Shown: positions 40,699 to 51,514 of the stretch, one piece after another
How the letters are laid out: each line of letters opens with the position of its first letter
How positions within the stretch are numbered: the first letter of the stretch is position 1
DNA from: Paramecium pentaurelia
Lineage: Eukaryota; Ciliophora; Oligohymenophorea; Peniculida; Parameciidae
Length of the DNA: 64,000 nucleotides
Direction of reading: 5' to 3'
NCBI GenBank assembly: GCA_905183005.1
Contig: CAJJDO010000125.1
Span: 5,333 to 69,332, forward strand
Position numbers and translations under genes: made by a program
The notes under the pieces: generated by a model
Seen by the model: the letters and a program-made list of their open reading frames with translations, nothing else
What the model was told of the DNA's origin: nothing
The model's database searches: none

Positions 40699-41452
40699 AT
40701 GGATTTTAAATCTCGGTTTAAGGGAAAGATGACCATAATGAATAAAGAAGGAGTTATAGGAATGGTAAACAAACCCTCAATTCCTATTGCAAAAAATAAC
40801 TCATATTTAAGTTAAAAGAATGAATTATCTCCAACCATATAGAATCTCGGTCATAATACTGAAGGAATAAGGGAAACAAAATCTCATATCTTTACAAATA
40901 TTTAAACATCTCCCAATAAAAGAAATTTAACTAATTATGGTTAAAAGTTTTCAAATGCTGGATAATAAATTATTAAATAAAATCATGTTAAGACAGAACA
41001 TCATTATTATTTAGATGATCCCAAAAAATAATTGAATTAATTGTAATTTAAAATGCATTAAGATTTTAATTAATTGAATATGGATGAATATGAAATTGTT
41101 GCTATTCCAAAAACAATGTTAGGCTAACTTCGTCAATAATTAAGTGTTGATAAGTATGGATTAAATAAAAGTTTTGGAACTGATAAAAAAATACCTGTTG
41201 AGTATTTTATATCATTTAGATAGATTGTCTTAATTATCCCCTTAAATTACTACTAAATGTACAAGTTATAATTAAACACCTTTACTGAAAAAACAGAATA
41301 CTTTTGATTAAATGCTGAGACCCCCTTTTAATAAATAAAGATCTGAAAAAATGGAGAAAAAGAATTAAATCATCTAATAAGCTGGTATTGGAACTTTAAG
41401 ATACAAGTATATACAATTCAATATATAATTTAGTTCCTATAGTAAAAGATGA
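40699..41452 (+). CDS. hypothetical basic Gln/Asn-rich protein
   Basis: ATG at 40699 (MDFKSRFKGKMTIMNKEGV) to TGA 41450-41452. A 22-nt intron (GTATTTTATA...GATAG near 41200) is needed to keep the frame open; a second, frame-neutral 27-nt GT...AG segment near 41408-41434 may be spliced as well. The product is 243 or 234 residues. No domain recognised. Residues about 130-165 (MDEYEIVAIPKTMLGQLRQQ) may form a short ordered segment; the remainder is low complexity and positively charged. Confidence 0.7.
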
Positions 41453-41625
41453 ATTTTATATTATTATTAATAAATTTTGTTTTAGGAATACTTTATATAT
41501 TCATTCAATTCACATTAATTTAGATGATTGAATGTACTAAATATAATTTTAATATCATAAGCTATTTTTGTTTTTATATATTTTATATAATTTGGGTATA
41601 TTAAATTATATTGTATCACAATATA

Positions 41626-42331
41626 ATGTCCAAAAGATTAACGATTTCCAAATTTAATCCATTTAATACAAATGAAAACCCTGAATTAGATCGAGTTGAA
41701 ACTTATAAGACTTTTTATAAGAAGAGATTTAGAAAGCTATAAGCAGATGAGAGTCCTAATTAAAAAATTATTCCTTAAAGTATCCTTTTAAAACCAGGAT
41801 AAATTCCATTTAAAAGATCCTTTCAAAAACCAAAAGAAGATCTCATAGATGTTAAAAAATTGTAATTGTATTTATTAAGAATTAGTTAGATATGTGAATT
41901 ATGGAGTTATAAGTATAATCATGTAGTACAGAAGGTTTCCAAACTCAATAATGTGAGTGAAATCTTGGAAATTTAGAAATAACAATAAAGAAAATCATAA
42001 AAATATAAAACTTAAAACTCGTAAATATATATTTCATTCTTATTAGATCTGATTAAATTCCTTATAATTAGATTGCACTTTCTGATAAAACCAAACTTAA
42101 AACTGCAATGTCAGATTATACTTTGCCCAAAATAGAATAATTATCTTCCTTTTAAAAGTAAGAAAAACTAAGCTTTTAATTTTAAGTACTTTATCCCCAG
42201 AGAAAATTTTGACTAGTTCTTAAACTCAAAAAAATAACTCTATATCTGACTTCAAAGGCAAACTCAGAGAATTAATTGAAATATGTGACAATGCGTAATT
42301 ATTTAGTCCAAACAAGTTTAGTAAGATATGA
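41626..42331 (+). CDS. hypothetical protein, 216 residues
   Basis: ATG at 41626 (MSKRLTISKFNPFNTNENPE), TGA at 42329-42331, introns of 26 nt (near 42018) and 29 nt (near 42151), spliced length exact. A helical stretch around residues 80-115 (LQLYLLRISQICELWSYKYN) is followed by a Ser/Lys/Gln-rich tail that ends FSPNKFSKI. No family recognised, no signal peptide or membrane segment. Same orientation as its two neighbours, with spacers of 173 and 194 bp. Confidence 0.7.
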
Positions 42332-42503
42332 TATTCCTCTGATGCTTAATCAACCGAATTTTATATTCTTTTTTTTCTAATCATTCTAATTAATACTTAT
42401 TTTATAATAATTAATAAATCCTTTGAATTTAAGAAAATAATCCTGTAGAAATTTAGACTTCCAGACTGAAAATTTGTAAACTTTTATAATCTAATTACTA
42501 TTA

Positions 42504-42525
42504 AATATATATATATATATATATA
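42504..42525. repeat. (TA)n microsatellite upstream of PLD-like gene
   Basis: An almost perfect TA dinucleotide run ending directly before the ATG at 42526. Such tracts are common in this AT-rich genome; it may affect the leader of the following mRNA but no function is claimed. Confidence 0.7.
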
Positions 42526-43593
42526 ATGAATAAAGAAAGATAAATAAATAGTAAACATTCTACAGCAGATGTTTAACACTTATTTTTTCCTAATGAAGAT
42601 AATTTCTCAAGATTTTGTAGGAAATTAAAGAAATGTAAGTCAACATTTTTAGGCTGCATTTATTTATTGACTCATTAATCAATTATTGACATAATAATTT
42701 AATTAGCTACTTAAGGATGTAGAGTTGATATAATTATGGATTAAAATTCAGAAGAATTTGAGGAAAGAAAATAAATAACCATTAATAAATTATTAGTAAT
42801 GAGTGGATTTAAAGTAAATGTTTCTTTGATTGAATCTAAAGGTTTAATGCATACCAAATATTGTGTTATTGATAATAAACTTACAATATTAGGTAGTGCT
42901 AATTGGACTTATTAAGCATTCTCAAATAATTTTGAGCATATAACAATAATTAAAGATTCTAAAACAGCAAAATAATTTACAGAACAATTTAAAAATATAT
43001 GGGATTAAGCAAAATAAGCTAAATTCATAGAGTCTTAGATTATATATTAACCAAATCAAAATTGTATTGAATTTAAATAAAAAAACAGAATTTCACCAAG
43101 ATTAAGAATATCAAAAAGAAAATTTTAAATGAATTTTCGAAAATATAAATCAAAAAAATAACTAAAATAAAAAAATAAATAAAATATAAAAGAGAAGGAG
43201 AAAGAGAAAGATATACCTAAATTTTAAATGATATAAATAGAATAAAATTAAATATAAATATAATAAATTGAAGAATAAAAAACAAAGTAAGTTATCAATT
43301 AAAAAGAATTAAAAGATTTTCTTGAGAATCTAAAATTAAATGAAGAAAAAAAATAATATAATATAAATTAAAATACTATTAATAATGATGCAATAAAAGA
43401 TACTAAATATAGTTTAATACAATAGGAATCTAATCCTTGGTAAATTTAATAATAATTATTTGATCCAAATATAATTAACAATCAAGTAAAACGTAACGAA
43501 ACTTAGAATAAAGATTAAAATATTATTATAATAGATGAAGATGATGATGAAGATGTACAAATAATAACAGATATCTCTAAGTATTTCCATTGA
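42526..43593 (+). CDS. phospholipase D-like protein with one HKD motif (mitoPLD/PLD6-like)
   Basis: Intronless, 355 residues. The N-terminal half is a PLD-like module: DNFSRFCRKLKKCKSTFLGC, HQSIIDIIIQLATQGCRVDI and the HKD motif HTKYCVIDNKLTILGSANWT (His about residue 112, Lys two residues later, then Asp and the GSANWT that closes the site). One HKD per chain means activity would need a homodimer, as in mitochondrial PLD/Zucchini-type enzymes, which act as nucleases in small-RNA biogenesis or as cardiolipin hydrolases. The C-terminal half is an extremely Lys/Gln/Asn-rich tail ending in an acidic stretch (DEDDDEDVQIITDISKYFH). There is no N-terminal membrane anchor, unlike animal PLD6. Substrate unknown. 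Confidence 0.85.
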
Positions 43594-43652
43594 TTTTTTG
43601 TTATATTGAAATTTATAATAAAGAAAACAAAATCACATGTTTATAGGGAGAA

Positions 43653-45188
43653 TCATTTTTTGAGTGTTCTAAAATTTTAGCTATTTTTATTAGAATGATT
43701 GACTAGATATTAATTAATTACTTACCAATCTTAGATGAATGCGGTGAGATTTCTTATTTTTCAGAGTTACTATTATTCATAAATTATTAGATATTAAGTT
43801 TTATTTAAATAGGTTATTTTTTTGTTCCTTAAAACTCGTTCTATTTATTATATTCTTAATTCTAATTATATTAATTTTAATGCTTTGATATATTATAATT
43901 TTAATATTCATTCTTAAATTTTAAATCTTCATTATTATATCTGATTGGTGAAATTCTTTAATTTTGTTGTTAAGGTGAAAAAGTAATTTAAAATTAGTTA
44001 TTTTATTTTTAATTAAGTAAATTATCTTATTAATTTAATTCATTTTAGATTTATTAGTCTATCAATGGCTTAAAAGAAAATACATTTCTTTCAGAACGAC
44101 TTTATTCCTGACTTTAAGTAATAGGATTAACTTACCTCTCTTTTAATAATTATTGTAAATCAACTTTATGAATATATTATTCTTAAGTATTATCATCAAA
44201 GCTATCATCATATTCTTAACAAGAATGCTTATCATCAGATTGATTGCTAATATTATGAATAGAATTCATTGTATTTTATGAAATGTTTTATTTTGATTTA
44301 TTGGTCTTCTTTTTATATAAAATTGCAGTAGGACTTTCATGATTTTGACGATTAAACATTTTAGATATTTCTGAATATTTAGTATTCTCAAAAGGTTTTG
44401 AATATAATTCTCTTTCTTATTCATTTTTCAATTTCAAAAAATGATCATTTATATTTAGTTATTCTACACTCTTTGAAGTTTCTTTATTTAATATTCTCTA
44501 GTTCGAAATTTCAAAAACCTTTTAACCTTTTTCAAATGTTAATTTTATATGTTAACCAGAATTTTTGTTCTATTTCTTTTATTTTACAACAAATTTAAAT
44601 TTTGGTGAACTAGGTCTTCTTGTTTTATTTTAATTATTTAATTCTTCATTTTATTTTTAAGATTATTATTCTTATTTTCTTTTATTAATCGAATTAATAG
44701 ATGTATTTGTTTATTCTTTTTAGATTTTACTTGCATTAATTAATGATTAAAACTCTTATTTAATTTATTATTAATCTTCAAAACTAACATCATTTGTGTT
44801 TTTACCAATTTAAGAATAATTCTTAAAAAGTGTTGGATATTCATTTTTTTCATTATTTTCAGTTTTCTAAATTATATATGAAGGATATTTGTGAAGCCAT
44901 TTATTATTATTTTCTTCTAATTGTGGATCACTTGATGTTAAATAATTAGATTGAGTTTTAGACTCAAGATTTCTTGAACTATGGGGACCAGTCAACAAAC
45001 TTGGTTAAAATTTGCTATTAAAAATTTAGTTTGACAATAATCCATTTGGTTAAATCTTTAATTTACAAATATATAAATACATTTTAAATTCCTTTCCTTT
45101 AATTATGACTAAATAGATTCAATTCACAATTCTTATCTAATTATATTGATTCGAATGCTAAGCTTAAATTAAGATCAATCTATTACAT
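43653..45188 (-). CDS. hypothetical Gln/Asn/Lys-rich protein, 495 residues
   Basis: ATG at 45188 (MQQIDLNLSLAFESIQLDKN) joined through a 25-nt intron (45056-45080) to a long frame, with a second 23-nt intron (43703-43725) close to TGA at 43653-43655; spliced length 1,488 nt. The protein is low complexity with Ser-Pro sites, a basic patch (KFKFVVKQKKQNKNSG) and acidic runs. No domain recognised. The start overlaps the 3' end of the upstream same-strand gene by 70 bp, so either that start or that gene end may be wrong. A downstream Met at 45072 falls inside the proposed intron. Confidence 0.65.
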
Positions 45189-45543
45189 TTAAACTTTTCA
45201 TAATCCAAATCAGAAAAGCTAATATTCTTTAAATAATTCATTTCTTGAATGAAGCCATCCTTTTACATATTATAAAAAACATTGTTTTTCTTTAATTAAT
45301 CTTAAGTTTTCCTAATTTTAATTTAAATAATATACCCTTACTAATTCATACTAGTTTGTTATTCATGTTCATAAATTGAAAAAGTGAATTTCAAATTAGA
45401 TATCATCGTTAACTTTGAAATAATTTATATGTTATTACATTCTAATCCAATAAAATTGGGATTTAGTATAAACATTAAGAAATTTCTTACATCTCTTTTG
45501 CTCCTTCATCATCTATTATTAAACTCTATTCTAATTGTTCCAT
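45119..45543 (-). CDS. small hypothetical protein
   Basis: ATG at 45543 (MEQLEQSLIIDDEGAKEMQE); a 26-nt intron (GTAATAACAT...TTTCAAAG, near 45425) joins LLDQN to LTMISNLKFTFSIYEHEQQT. TGA at 45119-45121 gives 132 residues; an optional frame-neutral 24-nt intron near 45164-45187 would make it 124. Alternating hydrophobic strands suggest a small folded domain, but I do not recognise it. It overlaps the start of the next minus-strand gene. Confidence 0.55.
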
Positions 45544-45903
45544 TAATAAATTATAAACAATTAATTCTTAAATATAATATTTATATATTTGATATAATAT
45601 GAATTCATTTTATAAGTTTTCGATTTAATTAATTATATATTTACAAAAATAAATGATAATTTATCAAAATAATCAAATTTTTTATTTAAGTTCTAACTAA
45701 TTCATTTTTACTATAATAACTACATTTTATTATACAATAGTTTAAAAAAATGATATAAGATTTAATCAAATAAATAATTTTTATAAAATTTAATTAATAA
45801 AAAATCAAATTTTTCTTTCAATTTTTGAATATATTGTAATTTTATAAGAAAATGGTTTATTTTTAATTATAAAATGAAAAATAATAATTATGTTTATTTT
45901 ATA
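45544..45903. other. intergenic, 360 bp
   Basis: Very AT-rich spacer with no supportable coding frame; holds the upstream region of the small minus-strand gene and the 3' end of the crystallin-module gene. Confidence 0.5.
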
Positions 45904-47733
45904 TCAATCAAATCTGATACGTCTTAAATTTGCAGCCAAAACAGAATCATCAGCTTGAATAATCTCAAACTTCTTTTGAATAAAAGAAAATTAGATTTCC
46001 TCTAAACAATCCTAACTTTATGAGAATTTAACTGTTTTTCCTTTATAAACTTCTTCATCGAATCCTTAGACTACAACACCAGGAGGGATCTTGATAGATT
46101 TAACCTAACTGATTTTTTCCTATTAAATATTTAAATTGATTATTACTCTAGCAAGTGATGGAGTATCTCTACAGATTTCATATTTGGTTCCCTTGAATCC
46201 ACATTCAGTATACAATTCAACACAATCTTCTTTTAATTCATAAAGTAATTAGAATTCTCTGAAACCCCATGATTCATCTTCAGCACCTTAATCTAATGTT
46301 GAACTTAAGACTATATTAGCAGTTGGATTAGAATGTTCAATAATGACATCAACATTGAAGAAATAAGTCATCCATGTACTTTAAGGAGCTCCACAAATTT
46401 TGGCTTATCCTGGAGTACTGAATCCAAAAGATCTTTCAAATACAACTTTTCCATCAACAAAGACTTAGAATTTTTCATCATCCCATGAATCGATCTTCCA
46501 AAATTAGAATTGAATTCTGAGTCTAGAATGTTTTGGAAGATTGAAATTTCTTTCAGCTTTAGCTCTTACACCAAATCTTTAATAACCACCAAACAATTTC
46601 TTTTATCCACATGTTGAGAATGGATTTTAATTTTAGAAAACATTTGATGGAATCCAATCTTATAATCCTTAGAAATCTTATTCATCATTAAAGAAGAATC
46701 TATTTAATGTCATCCATTTAACTAATCAATATATAAATATATTAAATTACTTCCTTCTTTACATTCACCATTCACTAAATCAAAACCTTAACCACAAGAA
46801 GTACAATCAGATTTTGCTGGTCCAGTACAACCTGTACATCCTTTGAAACATTAAGCAGCAAATAATTAGAAATCTCTAACTCCCCATGATTCATTCTCAG
46901 GTGGTTCATCCAATGTTGATTTCATTAAGACTTTTACTTCAGGGAATTTGTGAGGAACATTTATTTCAATATTAACAATCTTTTCAGCCCATCCTTCTCC
47001 TTATTTTGCACCTGTATCAACACCACAAAGATCAACACCTTCATTATAAGCAAAGGCTTATCTAAATTTCTCTTAATCATCAATTTCCATTAAAAATAAT
47101 TCATTATCCCAAGAATCAATTTTCCACATTTAAACCTTAACTTTAACTTAAAAGTGAGGTGGTAAATTAGTAAATCTCTTCCATAAATTAGCTTTTCTTC
47201 CTAATTTTCCAAAACCACCAAAAAGTTATACTCCTGCACATTCATTTGATTCAGCTTTTCCTTCTCCATCTAATGTCCATCCTTCTAATGAAATTTATTT
47301 ATTCCAATTAGTAGCTACATTTGTCCAAAAGAAACAATTATCTGGTTTATTATCACCACATACTGCACATTCTGGATGACATCTTTAGAATGATAATTTG
47401 AAATCTCTGAATGCCCAAGATTCCTATTATATTTATTATAATTATCTATACATTCAATGCATCTTCATCCAAATTTGATGTCAATACTATACTTACTGTT
47501 GGTGAATTGTGTGGAACTTCAAATTCAATGTTATAAAAGGCTTCTTTCCAATCATTAGCAGCTCCACATAAATTAGCACCTTCAGAATAGTGCCATTTTG
47601 CTTGCCAAATGAAACCATCAACCAAAACAAACATTATTTCATTATCCCAACTATCAATTCTATTATTTTTGTTATTTAATCAATATTACTTCCACAATTG
47701 TATATTGATCTTTAATTTATAATGAGGTGGAAG
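45904..47733 (-). CDS. secreted modular protein with C-terminal beta/gamma-crystallin-like domain (contig A, lacks N-terminus)
   Basis: C-terminal part of a multi-module secreted protein, cut at the N at 47734. Two and a half modules of about 160-175 residues are visible. Each has an FGGFGKLGRKA-like strand, LPPHFQVKVKVQMWKIDSWD (or KIDSWDDEKF), an LCG-containing loop, a VPH...V segment, a STLDE motif and ESWGVRDFQL. Module pairs are joined by Cys-rich linkers (QCFKGCTGCTGPAKSDCTSC). The final about 100 residues resemble a beta/gamma-crystallin: CVELYTECGFKGTKYEICRD and VKSIKIPPGVVVQGFDEEVY, then YKGKTVKFS. Introns of about 25-30 nt occur in the linkers and the crystallin part. TGA at 45904-45906. 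The DSWDDE motif could bind calcium. Likely a cell-surface or secretory-granule protein; exact role unknown. Confidence 0.8.
46653..47733. repeat. duplicated block, copy 1 (matches 47735-48815)
   Basis: This 1,081-bp block looks identical, including intron sequence, to 47735-48815 (constant offset of 1,082). The two are separated by one N, so an unmerged contig overlap is the likeliest explanation. Confidence 0.8.
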
Positions 47734-47734
47734 N
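47734..47734. other. assembly gap (single N)
   Basis: A lone N between two stretches that repeat one another; marks a contig join of unknown true length. Confidence 0.95.
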
Positions 47735-49065
47735 TCCAATCTTATAATCCTTAGAAATCTTATTCATCATTAAAGAAGAATCTATTTAATGTCATCCATT
47801 TAACTAATCAATATATAAATATATTAAATTACTTCCTTCTTTACATTCACCATTCACTAAATCAAAACCTTAACCACAAGAAGTACAATCAGATTTTGCT
47901 GGTCCAGTACAACCTGTACATCCTTTGAAACATTAAGCAGCAAATAATTAGAAATCTCTAACTCCCCATGATTCATTCTCAGGTGGTTCATCCAATGTTG
48001 ATTTCATTAAGACTTTTACTTCAGGGAATTTGTGAGGAACATTTATTTCAATATTAACAATCTTTTCAGCCCATCCTTCTCCTTATTTTGCACCTGTATC
48101 AACACCACAAAGATCAACACCTTCATTATAAGCAAAGGCTTATCTAAATTTCTCTTAATCATCAATTTCCATTAAAAATAATTCATTATCCCAAGAATCA
48201 ATTTTCCACATTTAAACCTTAACTTTAACTTAAAAGTGAGGTGGTAAATTAGTAAATCTCTTCCATAAATTAGCTTTTCTTCCTAATTTTCCAAAACCAC
48301 CAAAAAGTTATACTCCTGCACATTCATTTGATTCAGCTTTTCCTTCTCCATCTAATGTCCATCCTTCTAATGAAATTTATTTATTCCAATTAGTAGCTAC
48401 ATTTGTCCAAAAGAAACAATTATCTGGTTTATTATCACCACATACTGCACATTCTGGATGACATCTTTAGAATGATAATTTGAAATCTCTGAATGCCCAA
48501 GATTCCTATTATATTTATTATAATTATCTATACATTCAATGCATCTTCATCCAAATTTGATGTCAATACTATACTTACTGTTGGTGAATTGTGTGGAACT
48601 TCAAATTCAATGTTATAAAAGGCTTCTTTCCAATCATTAGCAGCTCCACATAAATTAGCACCTTCAGAATAGTGCCATTTTGCTTGCCAAATGAAACCAT
48701 CAACCAAAACAAACATTATTTCATTATCCCAACTATCAATTCTATTATTTTTGTTATTTAATCAATATTACTTCCACAATTGTATATTGATCTTTAATTT
48801 ATAATGAGGTGGAAGTGTTAATTATTTTAATGCAGTTGCTCCTTTACCAAATGCTCCATATCCACCAACCAAACTAATCTTATCACATTTACTAAAAGTG
48901 TTTCCTTTAAATGCTTTCTTTACAACCCAACCTAATTATTTATTATCAATCAATACCATCTAAGTCATTTATTTCAGCTGATGTAAATGCTGTATAATGG
49001 GTTACCCAAGGATCCTATGCTAATAAGATCTACACACTCAACAATACAAGTAGGATTGTCTTCAT
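47735..49065 (-). CDS. crystallin-module secreted protein, N-terminal part (contig B)
   Basis: ATG at 49065 begins a signal peptide (MKTILLVLLSVQILLAQ). The first module follows (NDLDG, a 25-nt intron, WVVKKAFKGN), then WKIDSWDNEIMFVLVDGFIW, ANLCGAANDWKEAFYNIEFE, a 28-nt intron and ESWAFRDFKLSFQRCHPECA. A second module and the Cys-rich linker follow, until the sequence breaks at the N at 47734. From 48815 down to the break it repeats contig A exactly as far as I compared. This is therefore probably the true 5' half of the gene whose 3' half is 45904-47733. The N-terminal sequence is a paralogous or alternative version of 49118-50280. Confidence 0.75.
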
Positions 49066-49116
49066 AATATAATAATATTAATGCTAATCATTAATTCTCT
49101 TAAAAACGAATACTTT
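47903..49116. repeat. duplicated block, copy 2 (matches 49118-50331 with differences)
   Basis: 1,214 bp aligned with 49118-50331 at a constant offset of 1,215. The part nearest the linker is the same as far as I compared, but the 5' half of the gene differs at scattered sites. An intron (near 48506-48533) has been rewritten at equal length, and several single-base changes fall in exons and other introns. This is divergence between copies rather than a simple overlap. Confidence 0.75.
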
Positions 49117-49117
49117 N
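49117..49117. other. assembly gap (single N)
   Basis: A lone N joining contig B, which ends upstream of a start codon, to contig C, which begins inside the Cys-rich linker of the same gene type. Confidence 0.95.
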
Positions 49118-50280
49118 TCCAGTACAACCTGTACATCCTTTGAAACATTAAGCAGCAAATAATTAGAAATCTCTAACTCCCCATGATTCATTCTCAGGTG
49201 GTTCATCCAATGTTGATTTCATTAAGACTTTTACTTCAGGGAATTTGTGAGGAACATTTATTTCAATATTAACAATCTTTTCAGCCCATCCTTCTCCTTA
49301 TTTTGCACCTGTATCAACACCACAAAGATCAACACCTTCATTATAAGCAAAGGCTTATCTAAATTTCTCTTAATCATCAATTTCCATTAAAAATAATTCA
49401 TTATCCCAAGAATCAATTTTCCACATTTAAACCTTAACTTTAACTTAAAAGTGAGGTGGTAAATTAGTAAATCTCTTCCATAAATTAGCTTTTCTTCCTA
49501 ATTTTCCAAAACCACCAAAAAGTTATACTCCTGCACATTCATTTGATTCAGCTTTTCCTTCTCCATCTAATGTCCATCCTTCTAATGAAATTTATTTATT
49601 CCAATTAGTAGCTACATTTGTCCAAAAGAAACAATTATCTGGTTTATTATCACCACATACTGCACATTCTGGATGACATCTTTAGAATGACAATTTGAAA
49701 TCTCTGAATGCCCAAGATTCCTATTTTAATTATAATCATTATTCTTACATTCAAAGCATCTTCATCCAAATTTGATGTCAATACTATACTTACTGTTGGT
49801 GAATTGTGTGGAACTTCAAATTCAATGTTATAAAAGGCTTCTTTCCAATCATTAGCAGCTCCACATAAATTAGCACCTTCAGAATAGTGCCATTTTGCTT
49901 GCCAAATGAAACCATCAACTAAAACAAACATTATTTCATTATCCCAACTATCAATTCTATTATTTTAGTTATTTAATCAATATTACTTCCACAATTGTAT
50001 ATTGATCTTTAATTTATAATGAGGTGGAAGTGTTAATTATTTTAATGCTGTTGCTCCTTTACCAAAAGCTCCATATCCACCAACCAAACTAATTTTATCA
50101 CATTTGCTAAAAGTATTTCCTTTAAATGCTTTCTTTACAACCCAACCTAATTATTAATCATCAATCAATACCATCTAAATCATTTATTTCAGCTGATGTA
50201 AATGCTGTATAATGGGTTACCCAAGGATCCTATGCTAATAAGATCTACACACTCAACAATACAAGTAGGATTGTCTTCAT
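49118..50280 (-). CDS. crystallin-module secreted protein, N-terminal part (contig C, diverged copy)
   Basis: ATG at 50280 starts the same signal peptide as at 49065, followed by the first two modules, and the sequence stops at the N at 49117 inside GCTGCTG. Introns: 25 nt after NDLDG, 30 nt before IDSWDNE and 28 nt before ESWAFRDF. The last has different internal sequence from the corresponding intron of contig B although it has the same length. Exon changes relative to contig B include at least one that alters codons near KGATALK. The copy is thus either a tandem paralogue whose 3' half is missing from the assembly, or a variant that was misplaced here. Function as for 45904-47733. Confidence 0.75.
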
Positions 50281-50492
50281 AATATAATAATATTAATGCT
50301 AATCATTAATTCTCTTAAAAACGAATACTTTATAATTTATATTATCCAATATATATATAAATTCTGTTTGTATCATCCCTTTTATCTATTTCCATTATTA
50401 AAAAACCACACTCTTATCTAATTATTTTAAACAAAGAATTAAAATAAATATGATTTCTATATATTAAACTGTCATTTGACACTTCTCTTTTC

Positions 50493-51495
50493 TCAGAACT
50501 CAAAAATATCATCACTATTCATTCCCAATTATTAGAAATTTGTTCTAGCTAATGAATTCATCATAGGAGGACCACAAGTCAAAGCCAAAGTTTGATTATC
50601 TAATTTACCAAATGCTTATTCAGTCATATCTTTAGTGACAAATCCAGAAAAACCAACCCATTAAGCAGGAGGCTAATCATAATTTAATAATTATTTACAT
50701 TGTCTAAAGTCAAATGTAGAGTTAGTTTCTTTAATGCAGCAAATGCTTTCAACTCATTGTATAATAAAATGTCTTACTAATATGATAGAATAATAATTAT
50801 TACTTCAGATTTATTAGCAAAAAGTAATGCTAATTGAGTTCTATCATTATTATTTGTGGCTACAGCTTGTATAATTTAATACATTGGTGTGATTCCTGAT
50901 CCACCAGCAATCATCACTATTTTTTTATATTTTTTTCTATATAATTATGGCATTTTATTGATCTAAACATTTCCATATCCTAAATATATTAATCTACCTC
51001 CAGGACCAGTAATATGAATAGATTCCCCTGGCTTATAATATAAATTAATTTTACAATCATATTTTCAATCCAAGAAGTTAATTTACCTCCATCAGGAAAT
51101 TTAGGATGCTCATTAGCTCTATAGATTTTGATTAATAAATCAAAATTGCCCTTCTAATCAACTGGACTAGTGGGAGTGTATTTCCTCTCCACTAACTCTC
51201 CTTCAGGATATTCCCTAGTTTTTATTTGCTCACTAAATAGTTAAAATTTAAATTACTGTAAGATAATATGCTATCCTACTTCGATTCCCAATACGTGTCT
51301 TTTAGATGGAAGAGCAAATTTAAAATTATATGTGTCATGACTCAATTTGGTTTTCTCTATCAATTAACAAGTTAAATATTCCCGCTTATGTTTGGGCTCT
51401 AAAGCAGTTGGACCTTTGGGATTTATAAGACTTTTCCATATAAATTTGATTAAGGCTACAACAAGGAGGGCAGCAAATATATAAATATAAATCAT
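50493..51495 (-). CDS. NADH-cytochrome b5 reductase
   Basis: 317 residues after a 23-nt and a 26-nt intron. ATG at 51495 begins an N-terminal membrane anchor (MIYIYIFAALLVVALIKFIW). FAD-binding motif RKYTPTSP and GGKLTSWIENM follow, then after the 23-nt intron PGESIHITGPGGRLIYLGYG. The NADH-binding part shows IVMIAGGSGITPMYQIIQAV and the C-terminal CGPPMM. Motif order and length match the FAD/NADH-dependent b5 reductases that pass electrons to cytochrome b5 for fatty-acid desaturation and sterol synthesis at the ER or outer mitochondrial membrane. TGA at 50493-50495. The start lies 19 bp from the probable stop of the upstream coiled-coil gene and, unspliced, is in the same frame as one of that gene's open frames. 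Confidence 0.92.
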
Positions 51496-51514
51496 TTAAT
51501 AATATTTAAGTAAA

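Noticed and set aside
45384..45602. Plus-strand 72-codon ORF
   Set aside because: Lies opposite a better-supported minus-strand gene with a fitting intron; composition not protein-like.
47446..49931. Three short near-identical ORFs (MFVLVDGFIWQAKWH...) as separate genes
   Set aside because: They are one exon of the crystallin-module gene seen in three contig copies.
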